Of a DNA stretch of 64,000 bases, positions 52,398-61,076 are shown piece after piece (the stretch's first letter is position 1; every line of letters begins with the position of its first letter). A model generated the notes under the pieces. It made no database searches. It saw only the letters and a program-made list of their open reading frames with translations, and had not been told where the DNA came from. Origin of the DNA: JBMDXB01 sp048594975. GTDB taxonomy: Bacteria > Acidobacteriota > Vicinamibacteria > Vicinamibacterales > 2-12-FULL-66-21. The position numbers were made by a program, and so were the translations under genes. The stretch covers positions 29,449 through 93,448 of the forward strand of contig JBMDXQ010000011.1 of NCBI GenBank assembly GCA_048594975.1. Direction: 5' to 3'.

Positions 52398-52596
52398 GGT
52401 GCTGAGGGGGTGTTTACCGTGGTGCTGGGGGGTGCTGCGGGGGTGCTGGTGCTGATGGGTGCAGCGGCACTTTCCAGCACGCACCTTGAGCACCAGCACT
52501 CATGGGCACACACTCAGAGCACCCATGAGCACCCTGCAGCACCTGACAACACCCTTCAGCACCCCACCAGAGCACCCCTAACACCCTGGCATCGCT
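52398..52596. repeat. GGTGCT-word palindrome between priA and the M50 protease gene
   Basis: The left half has many GGTGCT/GGGTGCTG words; the right half has AGCACC/CAGCACCC words. The two halves can pair along most of the 200 bases. It starts at the priA stop and ends at the protease stop. Confidence 0.7.
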
Positions 52597-53634
52597 TCAC
52601 GGGTTCCTGATCAGGTCGTAGGGCTCGATTGGCGCCGGCGTGAAACAGATCGCCAGGATGACCAGCGCCAGGACGGCGAGCCAGTTCCGGGTGATGCCGA
52701 TTGGTTCGTGTTCGTAGATCACGCGCGGGTGGCGCGGGCCGAGGATGAGGAGCATGAGCAGCATCATCACGGTCATGAAGATCCAGCTGATCGAGACGAA
52801 CGTCATCAGGACTGCGCCACCCACGGTGGCCAGCGAAATGGGCGTCGAGAGCCGGCCGACCGAGGCGTAGGCGATGTGGCCGCCGTCCAGCTGGCCGAAC
52901 GGCAGCAGGTTCAGCGCCGTCGCCAGCATCCCGAACCAGGCGGCGAACACCATCGGGTGCATGTTCACGGTGTGCCCGGCGGGCAGATTGCCGAACACCA
53001 TCGCCGTAGCCCACTGAAACAACAGCGGTTCCCCGAGGGAGATCAGATCCGTGGTCGTAGGATTGGGGACGACGGTAGACAGGTTCAGGCCGATGAAGAG
53101 CGCGGGCACGAGCACGACGAACCCGGCGATCGGCCCGGCGATCCCGATGTCGAACAGCGCCGCGCGCGTCGGGAAGGCCTCCCGGATTTTGATCACCGCG
53201 CCCAGCGTGCCGGTCAACGGGAGCAACTGCGGGGGCACCGGGAGGAAGTACGGGAGGGTGGCGTCGACGTTGTATCGACGGCAGAACAGGTAATGGCCCA
53301 TCTCGTGCGCACCGAGGATGGCCAGGATCGTACCGCTGTACCAGAACCCTTCCCACAGCAACCCCCAGTGGAACGGGACCTCCACGCGGTCGAAGTTCCC
53401 GAGAAACGCGACATAATGACTCGCGCCCACGAGCGTGGTCGTCAGAAGCGTGAGAAGGAACAGCGCGGCGTGTAAGACCACGCGGCTCTGGAACTTGCGC
53501 CGCCGTGCGGGCTGGGCACGCGTGAGGTCGGACGCCTCCGGGGAGAAAGGACTTCCCGTGAACTCCGGGCCGCTGGCGGGGAGCGGCCCGGCGCCGCGCT
53601 CAGGGTCACCCTGAGCAGGGTCGAAGGGCGACAA
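52597..53634 (-). CDS. Site-2 protease family membrane metallopeptidase (M50)
   Basis: 345 residues with about seven membrane helices. The zinc motif HEMGH is at 110-114 and the second motif LLPFGQLDGGH supplies the third ligand. Such enzymes cut within the membrane; the overall form, with a long interval between motifs, resembles EGY/plant-type S2P homologues. The start is TTG 53634, directly after the HU stop and six bases after GGAGG inside the HU gene. The first 13 codons consist of a repeat (53598-53628), so the N-terminus looks recent. Substrate unknown. Confidence 0.85.
   Translation of the reverse strand: MSPFDPAQGDPERGAGPLPASGPEFTGSPFSPEASDLTRAQPARRRKFQSRVVLHAALFLLTLLTTTLVGASHYVAFLGNFDRVEVPFHWGLLWEGFWYSGTILAILGAHEMGHYLFCRRYNVDATLPYFLPVPPQLLPLTGTLGAVIKIREAFPTRAALFDIGIAGPIAGFVVLVPALFIGLNLSTVVPNPTTTDLISLGEPLLFQWATAMVFGNLPAGHTVNMHPMVFAAWFGMLATALNLLPFGQLDGGHIAYASVGRLSTPISLATVGGAVLMTFVSISWIFMTVMMLLMLLILGPRHPRVIYEHEPIGITRNWLAVLALVILAICFTPAPIEPYDLIRNP
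53598..53628. repeat. GCTCAGGGTCACCCTGAGC repeat inside the protease N-terminus
   Basis: A near-perfect palindrome (53598-53616) followed by AGGGTCGAAGGG. This resembles a dispersed GCTCAGGGT..TCGAAGGG-type repeat seen in many bacterial genomes. Here it is translated. Confidence 0.6.
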
Positions 53635-53907
53635 TTACCCTCCGATGTTCTGAAGATCCTTGCCGGGCTTGAAGCGAATCGTGCGGCCCGGCGGGATGCG
53701 CACTTCCTTGCCCGTGCGAGGGTTACGGCCGATGCCGCGCTTGCGGGGCTTGACCTGGAAGACGCCGAAGCCGCGCAGCTCGATACGCTCGCCGCGCTGC
53801 ATGGAAAGCCGCATCGCGTCGAAGACGGCGTCCACCGCCACCTCGGCCTTCACCTTCGTGATGTCGGCGACCTTGGACACCTCGTTGACGATGTCGACCT
53901 TGATCAT
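53635..53907 (-). CDS. HU-family nucleoid protein
   Basis: 90 residues, standard length. N-terminal helices MIKVDIVNEVSKVADITKV, then the DNA-binding arm GFGVFQVKPRKRGIGRNPRT and KEVRIPPGRTIRFKPGKDL. It binds and bends DNA as a dimer. ATG 53907 has GAGGAGCG upstream; a longer frame to 53949 is rejected. A strong promoter at 53936-53964 drives it, and the M50 gene is coupled downstream. Confidence 0.95.
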   Translation of the reverse strand: MIKVDIVNEVSKVADITKVKAEVAVDAVFDAMRLSMQRGERIELRGFGVFQVKPRKRGIGRNPRTGKEVRIPPGRTIRFKPGKDLQNIGG

Positions 53908-53935
53908 GCTTAGGCGCTCCTCGGGATTGGTAACT

Positions 53936-53964
53936 ACTATATATATCAAGACTTACGCTGTCAA
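53936..53964 (-). promoter_or_regulatory. Strong promoter for HU
   Basis: TTGACA (53964-53959), 17 bases, TATAGT (53941-53936) on the minus strand: the best sigma-70 match in the window, with an AT-rich spacer. Confidence 0.75.
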
Positions 53965-53989
53965 GCTTCGTGCTAACTGACTTTTCGCG

Positions 53990-55342
53990 ATGACCCTCAA
54001 GCGGTCCGACTCTGAGGCTACGGTCGTGCTGGTTGGCCGCCCCAACGTCGGCAAATCCACACTCTTCAACCGCATCACGAACTCGCGCCGATCCATCGTC
54101 ACGCCGCTCGCAGGCACGACGCGCGACGCGATAGCTCAGCCGGCGGAGTGGCGCGGAAGCACGTTCCGGCTGGTCGACACGGGCGGCCTCTTCGGGGCCA
54201 GCGAGGATCCGCTCCACGACCTGGTCGTCAGCCACGGGCGGCGCGCGCTCGACGCGGCCGATGTCGTCGTGTTCGTCGTCGATGGCCGCGAAGGGCTGGT
54301 CGCCGGCGACGAGGAGATTGCCGCCGACCTTCGAACCGTGGACGCGCCTGTCCTGCTCGCCGTCAACAAGACGGACGACAAGCGGGCGCGCGGGCGTGCC
54401 CTCGAGTTCTACGAGCTGGGGTTCGAGCCGGTCGTCGAGATCGCCGCGGAGCACGGCGAGGGAGTGGGCGACCTGCTGGACGAGGTCGTCGGTCGGCTGC
54501 CCGCCCGGCGCGACCGCGGCACGACGGCGGACACGCCCGAGGAAACCTCGGTCGCCATCGTCGGACGTCCGAACGTGGGGAAGTCGTCGCTGCTGAACCG
54601 ACTGCTGCGCGAGGAGCGGTCGATCGTGAGCGCAATGCCAGGGACCACGCGCGATACCGTGGACGCCGTTCTCAAGTGGCACAAGCGGAAGTTCCGCATC
54701 GTCGACACGGCGGGCATCCGCCGTGCCGGCCGCGTCGCGCGCGGCGGGCACGTCGAGTCCGTGGCGGTCCTCCTGGCGCGGCGCGCAATCGAGCAGGCCG
54801 ACGTCGCCGTCCTGCTGATCGACTCGGCAGAAGGCGCGACCGACCAGGACGCGACAATCGCCGGCGAGGCGGACAAGGCGGGCTGCGGGATCATCATCGC
54901 CGCGAACAAGTGGGACCTGGTCAAGGGACGTGGCGCGGATTTCGTCAAGTCCTTCGACGACCGCCTGCGGCAGCAGATGAAATTCCTCGACTACGCGCCG
55001 ATCCTCCACCTCTCGGCGGCCACGGGGGAGCGCACCGGTCGGCTGCTCGAGACCATCGACCGCGTCGCCGAGGCGCGGACGCTACGGATCCCGACCGCCG
55101 AGCTGAACCGGTTCGTCCAGGCGGTGACTGCGGTCCACCCGCCCGCCAGCCCCGGGCGCCGCCAGGTTCGGATTCTGTACGCGACGCAGAAGTCGATCGC
55201 GCCGCCGACGTTCATCTTCTTCACCAACGTGGCGACCGAGTTCCATTTTTCCTACGAGCGGTTCCTGGTGAACCGGCTGCGCGAGTCGTTCGGACTCACC
55301 GGGACGCCGATCAGGATTCAGGTGAGACGACGGGAGAGATAA
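53990..55342 (+). CDS. der: GTPase Der (EngA)
   Basis: An essential ribosome-assembly GTPase with two tandem G domains. 450 residues. First P-loop GRPNVGKSTLF near 16, DTGGLFG and NKTD; second P-loop GRPNVGKSSLLNRL near 190, DTAGIRRAGR and NKWDLVKG; C-terminal KH-like domain with VRILYATQKSIAPPTFIFF. Complete. It is divergent from HU. Confidence 0.96.
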   Translation: MTLKRSDSEATVVLVGRPNVGKSTLFNRITNSRRSIVTPLAGTTRDAIAQPAEWRGSTFRLVDTGGLFGASEDPLHDLVVSHGRRALDAADVVVFVVDGREGLVAGDEEIAADLRTVDAPVLLAVNKTDDKRARGRALEFYELGFEPVVEIAAEHGEGVGDLLDEVVGRLPARRDRGTTADTPEETSVAIVGRPNVGKSSLLNRLLREERSIVSAMPGTTRDTVDAVLKWHKRKFRIVDTAGIRRAGRVARGGHVESVAVLLARRAIEQADVAVLLIDSAEGATDQDATIAGEADKAGCGIIIAANKWDLVKGRGADFVKSFDDRLRQQMKFLDYAPILHLSAATGERTGRLLETIDRVAEARTLRIPTAELNRFVQAVTAVHPPASPGRRQVRILYATQKSIAPPTFIFFTNVATEFHFSYERFLVNRLRESFGLTGTPIRIQVRRRER

Positions 55343-55396
55343 GACGACCCCATTTCCAACCCAACGCCTGCGAGTGCTTCCGACGACGGGATCTCT

Positions 55397-55449
55397 CGAT
55401 TCTGAGCGTGATCTTGTCCTGAACGAAGCAGCCGAACTGGTCAGAATCG
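55397..55449. terminator. Inverted repeat CGATTCTGA / TCAGAATCG
   Basis: Nine-base arms (55397-55405, 55441-55449) with a 35-base loop, between the convergent der and kinase genes. A weak candidate for a two-way terminator. Confidence 0.3.
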
Positions 55450-55474
55450 TGGCAACCGTTCGTCGGCGGCCATC

Positions 55475-58135
55475 TCACGCACCCTGCAGCTGGTAACCCC
55501 GCTGCACAGCTGACGCCGGCCGCCCTCTCCAGGCGAGGTACACGCTGCCGAGGCCCGCGATCGCCACGACGCCGAGGAACCACCATGCGGCGGGCCCGCG
55601 CCACGAGCCAAGAGCGAGCGTCAGCGGCGCGCGCAGCAGCACGAAGTGCGTCGTGAGTGCCGCCATCGTCGCCAGCAGACCCAAGCGTACGATGACCGCG
55701 ACGAACACGACGATGAGGAGCGTTCCGAGCGCCAGGTCAAGAAGGGGGGTGCCCGGCTGGAACATGCCGTTGATGGCGACCGGCGTGAAGAGGATGACCG
55801 CGGCCGCGCCCGCGAGCCACGCCCGCCGCAGCAGCAGGCGCAGCGCGACGTAACCGACGATGCAGAGCATCGCGCCCTGGATGGCCGAGGCGATGCGCCC
55901 GCAGAGATACCCGATGACCTCGCGCGTGCCGGCGAGCAGCATCGGATCGGTGACGATGGGGGAGGGCTCGGGACGTCCGGTGAGCGGGGGGATGACGTTG
56001 TGCACCGCGTACACCAGGGTCATCGCCAGCCCCGCTGACACGCCGGCCATCACGTCCGCACCCACACGCGGATCGCGCCAGTTCCCGGCGAGCAGGCGCG
56101 TCCAGCCGATCAGGCTGTCCGGCGAATGGCGGCGGACGTACGGTTCGAGCCCGAGATACGTGAGCCACAGGATCGCGGCGTTGAACAGCGCGCTGCCGAC
56201 GGCATTGAAGAACCGGTCGACATCTTCTCCCGGCGGCAGGACGTGCGGCTTGAAGACCCACGACGCTACGAACAAGAGGAACACGGCGGCGGCGGCGCGG
56301 AAGGCTCCCCGCCGGTCGCCGCGTTCGAGCCTCACGTTGCGCCGGGCCAGCACGGCCCCGGCCAGCATCAGCGCCGGCATGATCAGCGCTTCCAGCACGG
56401 AGGTGATGGTTGTGAAGAGCGCGCGCGGAGGCGGTGCAGCACGCGCCGATCGGGTCCACGGACCGGTGGTCACGAAGTAGACGGGCCTGCCGCCGAACGC
56501 CGCCGCTTCCACGCGGACGGTGTGCCCCGGGACGTCGGACAGGCCTCCCTCCCATGCGACGCGCTCGTGCGCGTGAACGGGTGGAACGACTACCGGGGTC
56601 GCCGGGGCAAATGCCGCCATGTCGAGGCCCGCCGCGTCGAAGAGGACCCTCCAGTCCACCGGCGTCGACGCCGGCGTCGTGGCATCCGTCTCGGACGGCG
56701 GCGGCACCGCCAGGAACTCAGCCAGCCGTCCCGACGCGGACAGCGCCGTCAGCGTCATGCCGCTCACCGCGTGCGGCGGGTTCGCGGCAGTCACGCGGTT
56801 GAGCGCACCAAACGGGACGAGCGGCCGCGGGCTCGTGCGGTACCAGAGGAAGAGCGCCTCCGGCCGCGACGTGCGCAGCCGGGCCCAGCGTTCCGGCGAC
56901 GCGTCGGTCTCCGCAATGAAACGGACGTAGTCGAGCGAGAAACCGAGGCCCCATGCGCTCGCGGCGGGCGTCTCGGTGTAACCAAGGCGCGCGAGCATCT
57001 CCACCGCGCGATCCTGCAGCGCCTCCGGCGTCTTCGGCGCGCTCACCCGGTTCACGAGCATCACGCGCTGGTACAGCACGACCAGCAGCACGAGCGCCAG
57101 CACGATCCACGCGGCGGCAGCAGCGGCGCTGCGTCCGGACACAGCCGCGCTTCCGCCTACCGCCGCGACGATTTCCGGTGACGGCGTTTCGCCCGCGGCG
57201 AGCGCGGCCGCCAGCGGATCGCCGCCCGGGAGCGCCGCGGCTACGGCGAGCGCCGATCCGAAGCGCTCGGTGGGATCCGGGCGCAGGCACCGCAGGATCG
57301 TCCGTTCGATCTCCGGAGCGAGGTTGCGGACGTGGGCGGACGGGGGAATGACGCCCGACTGTTCACGTTTGTGAATCAGCTCGGCAAGGTTCTTCCCCTC
57401 GAGCGCCCGTCTGCCGGTGAAGATCTCATAGAGGACGAGGCCGAGCGCGAAGATGTCGCTCCGGGCGGTCACCTCACCGCCGGCAAGCTGTTCGGGCGCC
57501 ATGTAGGCGGGCGTGCCCGCCCGCACCGCCTCGCCGGCGACGCCCGCCAGCCCGAAATCGGTGATGCGCGCCTTGCCGCTGCCGTCGATCATCACGTTGG
57601 CCGGCTTGAAGTCGCGGTGGACCACCCCGCGCGCGTGCGCCGCGGCGAGTCCTGCGCAGATCTGGCGCGCGATCTCGAGCCCGCGGTTTTCCGGGAAGCG
57701 GCCGATCCGCCGCAGCAGCGAGGCGAGGTCCTCGCCGTCCACATACTCCATTGACAGGAAGGTGTGGCCCTCGACCTCGTCGATGTCGTAGACGCGGCAG
57801 ACGTTCGGGTGCGAGACCTGCCGCGCCATTCGCACTTCGGTATGCAGCTGGGTCAGCAGCGCGGGGTCGCGGTCGACATCGGGCGGCAGGAACTTCAGGG
57901 CGACCGGCTGACCGAGCTTCAGGTCATCGGCGCGGAAGACCTCGCCCATGCCGCCGCGCCCGAGGCGGCCGACGATGCGGTAGCGGCCGCCGAGGACGGT
58001 GCCGGGCGGGAAGCGGCCGTGGTCGATCTCGCCGGCCTCGCTCAGCCAGCCCGTCGATGGCGATGGCGGCGCGGCGCCCGACAGCCGGGTGGGATCGTCC
58101 GGCGTGGTCGACAGCCGGGTGGGCTCGTTCGGCAC
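55475..58135 (-). CDS. Membrane Ser/Thr protein kinase (PknB-like) with multi-helix C-terminus
   Basis: 886 residues. An N-terminal repeat-like stretch (PTRLSTTPDDPTRLSG) and then a Hanks-type kinase: glycine loop GRGGMGEV at 59-66, K81, E100, HRD 173-175 with K177 and N180, DFG 193-195, APE 213-215. All catalytic residues are present. A helix at about 340-365 crosses the membrane; an extracytoplasmic domain of about 270 residues follows, then a C-terminal block with about eight hydrophobic helices. The start is GTG 58135, six bases after TACACT; the longer frame to 58231 is encoded by palindrome DNA. It is divergent from merR. Confidence 0.88.
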   Translation of the reverse strand: MPNEPTRLSTTPDDPTRLSGAAPPSPSTGWLSEAGEIDHGRFPPGTVLGGRYRIVGRLGRGGMGEVFRADDLKLGQPVALKFLPPDVDRDPALLTQLHTEVRMARQVSHPNVCRVYDIDEVEGHTFLSMEYVDGEDLASLLRRIGRFPENRGLEIARQICAGLAAAHARGVVHRDFKPANVMIDGSGKARITDFGLAGVAGEAVRAGTPAYMAPEQLAGGEVTARSDIFALGLVLYEIFTGRRALEGKNLAELIHKREQSGVIPPSAHVRNLAPEIERTILRCLRPDPTERFGSALAVAAALPGGDPLAAALAAGETPSPEIVAAVGGSAAVSGRSAAAAAAWIVLALVLLVVLYQRVMLVNRVSAPKTPEALQDRAVEMLARLGYTETPAASAWGLGFSLDYVRFIAETDASPERWARLRTSRPEALFLWYRTSPRPLVPFGALNRVTAANPPHAVSGMTLTALSASGRLAEFLAVPPPSETDATTPASTPVDWRVLFDAAGLDMAAFAPATPVVVPPVHAHERVAWEGGLSDVPGHTVRVEAAAFGGRPVYFVTTGPWTRSARAAPPPRALFTTITSVLEALIMPALMLAGAVLARRNVRLERGDRRGAFRAAAAVFLLFVASWVFKPHVLPPGEDVDRFFNAVGSALFNAAILWLTYLGLEPYVRRHSPDSLIGWTRLLAGNWRDPRVGADVMAGVSAGLAMTLVYAVHNVIPPLTGRPEPSPIVTDPMLLAGTREVIGYLCGRIASAIQGAMLCIVGYVALRLLLRRAWLAGAAAVILFTPVAINGMFQPGTPLLDLALGTLLIVVFVAVIVRLGLLATMAALTTHFVLLRAPLTLALGSWRGPAAWWFLGVVAIAGLGSVYLAWRGRPASAVQRGYQLQGA

Positions 58136-58141
58136 GGGCGC

Positions 58142-58147
58142 AGTGTA
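58142..58147 (-). promoter_or_regulatory. -10 box for the kinase gene
   Basis: TACACT on the minus strand, six bases before the GTG at 58135. No Shine-Dalgarno and no obvious -35. The spacing matches that of the FdhE-like gene (14245-14250). Confidence 0.4.
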
Positions 58148-58154
58148 ACTGAAT

Positions 58155-58335
58155 CGTGCGATCGGGAGATCGGCGATCGGGCGATCGGGCCATTGAGTCA
58201 TTGGCCATCGAGTCGCGGGCCTACCGAGCACTCCGCTCGATGGCCGGATCTCTCAATCGCTCAGTGTCCGATCGCGGATCGCCCGATCGCCGATTGTCCG
58301 ATCGTGATCGCCGATCGCCCGATCGCGAGATGTCA
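58155..58335. repeat. GATCG-word palindrome between kinase and merR genes
   Basis: Many GATCGGGCGATCGG and CGATCGCCGATC words in two halves, meeting at an apex with the perfect arms GGCCATCGAG (58202-58211) and CTCGATGGCC (near 58235-58244). It shares CACTGAGCGAT with the palindrome at 17514-17590. It fills the divergent gap. Confidence 0.7.
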
Positions 58336-58337
58336 TA

Positions 58338-58343
58338 TATACT
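58338..58343 (+). promoter_or_regulatory. -10 box for the MerR gene
   Basis: TATACT at the edge of the palindrome, 16 bases before the ATG at 58360. No clear -35. Confidence 0.4.
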
Positions 58344-58359
58344 TGCAGTCGCGTCCCAG

Positions 58360-58899
58360 ATGCCCGGTGTAAGCACCGTCGAGATCCCGAACCGGTCCCT
58401 GTTCCGGCAGCTCGAGGTCTGTGAAATAGCCCAGGTGCAGCCGTACGTGCTGCGATCGTGGGAGGCAGAGTTCCCGGATCTGGGCGTCTCGAGGACCGCG
58501 GGCGGGCCGCGGGTCTATCGCCGCTCCGATCTCGAGCGCGTGCTGCGGCTGAAGCAGCTGCTCTTCGTCGAGGGGCTGACGCTGGCCGGCGCCCGGCGCA
58601 AGCTGCAGGAAGAGCACCCGCCTGTGGAGACCGACGCGCCGGCGCTCGCGGAGTTACTCGGCAGCGACGCGCGCGAGCGGATCCTGCAGGTCAAGCAGGG
58701 GCTGCGCGAGATCGCGGCGATGCTCTCGAAAGGTCCGGGCAACGGCAGGAGCGTGACGCGGCCGCAGCACGGAAAGGGGCGGCACGGCAAGGCGGCCAAG
58801 AGCCTGCTCGACCTCGCGGAAGCCCCGTCGCGCGCGCGCGCGCCGAAGGGGAAGCTGAAGAAGGCGGGAAAGCCGGGGAAGGCGGCGAAAAGGAAGTAG
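58360..58899 (+). CDS. MerR-family transcriptional regulator
   Basis: 179 residues. The winged helix is clear: QLEVCEIAQVQPYVLRSWE, then GGPRVYRRSDLERVLRLKQLL. No metal-binding cysteines or effector domain are seen. After about residue 115 the protein becomes Lys/Ala/Arg/Gly-rich and ends in a very basic tail (KLKKAGKPGKAAKRK), which might bind DNA without specificity. The start ATG 58360 is chosen because the earlier frame runs through palindrome DNA. Targets unknown. tRNA-Pro follows. Confidence 0.85.
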   Translation: MPGVSTVEIPNRSLFRQLEVCEIAQVQPYVLRSWEAEFPDLGVSRTAGGPRVYRRSDLERVLRLKQLLFVEGLTLAGARRKLQEEHPPVETDAPALAELLGSDARERILQVKQGLREIAAMLSKGPGNGRSVTRPQHGKGRHGKAAKSLLDLAEAPSRARAPKGKLKKAGKPGKAAKRK

Positions 58900-59008
58900 G
58901 ACCGGCGGCCAGCGCGGCGGTCCGGCGTCGGCCGGCGAGGCCGTATCACCGCATCGAGGTCCGCCTTCGCGGCTCCGCCGCTTCGGCGAGGGAGTCGTTA
59001 GACGTTTT

Positions 59009-59085
59009 CGGGATGTAGCGCAGCCTGGTAGCGCACCTGACTGGGGGTCAGGGGGTCGTGGGTTCGAATCCCGCCATCCCGACCA
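59009..59085 (+). tRNA. tRNA-Pro (GGG), CCA encoded
   Basis: A full cloverleaf by eye: acceptor CGGGATG/CATCCCG, D arm GCGC..GCGC, anticodon stem CCTGA/TCAGG with loop CTGGGGG (anticodon GGG), T arm GTGGG-TTCGAAT-CCCGC, then A and CCA. The C1-G72 pair is typical of bacterial proline tRNA. Its 3' end is a likely attachment site for the neighbouring integrase. Confidence 0.95.
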
Positions 59086-59194
59086 AATCTCCTAAAGTTT
59101 TCCCGCCTGTGGACAACTGCCGCGTCCGAAGAGTCCGATCGGGTGACAAATGGGTGACAAACGGTAGCGGCGCGAGCCCTGGCTCCCACGTTCT

Positions 59195-60359
59195 TCATCC
59201 CACCTGCGCCGCGTGTTGACCGTCGGGCGCCAATCGCTCTTTTCGTCGTTCGCGCGCCGTGCGCATCGACGTGGCAAGTGACATCGCGCGGGCATTCATA
59301 TACCGCTGCGTCGTCGTGATGCTCGCGTGACCTGCGAGCAGCTGCAGCTCGTGGACTGGAACGCCATCGTCGGCGAGTCGTGAGAGGGCCTCATGACGAA
59401 GATCGTGCCAGTGCAGGTCGATTCGAGCCAGGACATCGCGGTTCGCCACGCGTTGCCCCGGCGCGTGTCGGGTGGGCTGCACATCGTTCGCGAGCAGCAG
59501 CAGTGTTTCCCACGCGGATCGAAAGCTGCCGACGTACTCTCCGGTGGTCGCGTCTCCGAAGACATACGCGTCCGGCCCGAGAAACGCGCGACGTTGCAGG
59601 AGCCTCTCCAGCCGACTGCCGGCTTCGAACGGCACGATCCGGGCCACTTCGGTTTTCGAGTTTTCCTTCAGGATTCGGATCCAGCGGCGCTGCCAGTCGA
59701 CGTGCTTGTTCTGGATCTTCAGCATCTCGCCCCGGCGGCAGCCGGTGTCGAGCGCTCCGACGATCCGGTCGCGCACCTCGTCGCCCGTCGTCAGCTTTGC
59801 GTCTGGGTTCCAGTATGTCACCCCGCACGATCTCGCAGCACAGCGGTCGCGAGATGTTGAACACTCGCGCGAGCTCGTGCTGCGGTGTGCCAGCTTTCGC
59901 TCGTGACCGAATCTCGCGAACAATCTCCCAGTTCACCTTTGCCGTCGCCCGCGTGGGCTCGTTCAGCAGGGTGCAGGCGTCGAGGAGTCGCTGTTCTTCG
60001 GCTTCCGAGACGCGCCGTGCGCGTGAGCGTTCGCTCTTCGTGGCGATTCTCAGGCCATATCGATGAAACGGCGTTGCAGCGAGAAAGTCACGCCCGATCG
60101 CCCAATTGCAAATGTGGCGTATTCGGGCGAGATACCGGTTCCTGGTCGCAATGGCGCGATTGGCGTATCGCGCCGCAAAGTCCTCGATGGCATCAGGACG
60201 CTCGAGCAATGCCAGCAGAGCGCCGTGGCCGTCGCAGTGACTCTCGTGTGCAGGGCGCAATCTTGCCGTCCTAGGCGACCATCGGCAGCGCGTCGCGCTG
60301 TCCGCAATCGAGGAATCCGGTAAGCGCGGGCGGCCGGTGCCCCTGATCAGGTTCAGCAC
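59195..60359 (-). pseudogene. Tyrosine-type site-specific integrase, frameshifted
   Basis: Two frames add up to one integrase. The upstream frame carries the core-binding domain (AIATRNRYLARIRHICNWAI) followed by an inserted helix-turn-helix (EIRSRAKAGTPQHELARVF, NISRPLCCEIVRG). The downstream frame carries the catalytic domain: Arg in GCRRGEML, HDLRHEA, AGHASITTTQRYMN with the nucleophile Tyr. The frame changes at about 59817-59824, so two missing bases (or one extra) would restore it. The N-terminal end is vague. The gene points toward tRNA-Pro, 110 bases away, as expected for a tRNA-targeting element. As read, it cannot make a full protein. Confidence 0.75.
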
Positions 60360-60616
60360 CGCCGGGGTGGGGTGGCCGCGACGGCGGTTGGCAGCGGGGC
60401 TGTGCCCAGTTCCGGCGAACCTGGGCGAGGCTTGGCGGCGCCGCTCTAACCTTCGGACAGCAACTGCCTCCCACCAAAATCAAGTCGTCAGTGCGCCACG
60501 GCCTCGACGCTCGCCGCGCAGGGCGCGAACACCGGGACGTCGGGCGCACGGCAATCACGAGGGCGCCGTTTATCGACGTGGTCGGACTGATCGCGATCGA
60601 GCCGCTCGCGAGTCTC

Positions 60617-61039
60617 TCATCGCTGTGCCGACTGTCGTTTTGCCAAGGCGCGCTGTTCCCGCCGCTCCTTGACGCGCCCCACGACCTCACGATCCCCGAG
60701 CCCCTCGCCCTTTACGGTGATTCCTGCTCGGAAGACAATCGCGACGGCGGCTGCTGAACCGGCGCCGAACTCGACTTCGCGTCGACCATAGGCCGGAACG
60801 AACTCGGATGGCGTTTCGATTGCGTCCGCGGTCTGGCTGACGATTGGACGCCCTCCGGCATCGATTACGTCGAACGCCCAGGCGGTCAATGGGTCGGGAA
60901 GTGTGTTGACGAGCGTCGCACGGACCTTACCGTCGGCGAATGACACATTCGTGAAATAGGGCGTTCCTTGCGCCTCCGCAGTAACGCTGGCGACGAGGAA
61001 CCCGAGTAGGGCGACGGCAAGGCAACGATTCAGCCACAT
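60617..61039 (-). CDS. Secreted hypothetical protein, beta-sandwich-like
   Basis: 140 residues with a clear signal peptide (MWLNRCLAVALLGFLVASV to AEAQ). The mature part begins with beta strands, FTNVSFADGKVRATLVNT, then PLTAWAFDVID. The pattern LxNT...TAWxxxV also occurs in the gene directly upstream, so both may share an Ig-like fold. A charged Arg/Glu/Lys C-terminus follows. GGAGGTG sits before the ATG at 61039, just after a small hairpin (CGCGGA..TCCGCG). Function unknown. Probably co-transcribed with the 61796 gene. Confidence 0.65.
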   Translation of the reverse strand: MWLNRCLAVALLGFLVASVTAEAQGTPYFTNVSFADGKVRATLVNTLPDPLTAWAFDVIDAGGRPIVSQTADAIETPSEFVPAYGRREVEFGAGSAAAVAIVFRAGITVKGEGLGDREVVGRVKERREQRALAKRQSAQR

Positions 61040-61076
61040 GGCGCACCTCCGCGGAGTAATCCGCGACACGCTGCGT

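Noticed and set aside
58136..58231. Longer N-terminus of the kinase
   Set aside because: The 32 extra codons are encoded by the GATCG palindrome. The GTG with a -10 box six bases upstream is a better start.
59800..59840. Programmed frameshift in the integrase
   Set aside because: There is no slippery heptamer and no downstream structure in the right place. A simple indel or assembly error explains it better.
60271..60690. 139-codon minus-strand frame overlapping the 60617 gene
   Set aside because: Pro/Arg/Ser-rich and without recognisable motifs. It overlaps a better supported gene with a signal peptide and a strong ribosome site.
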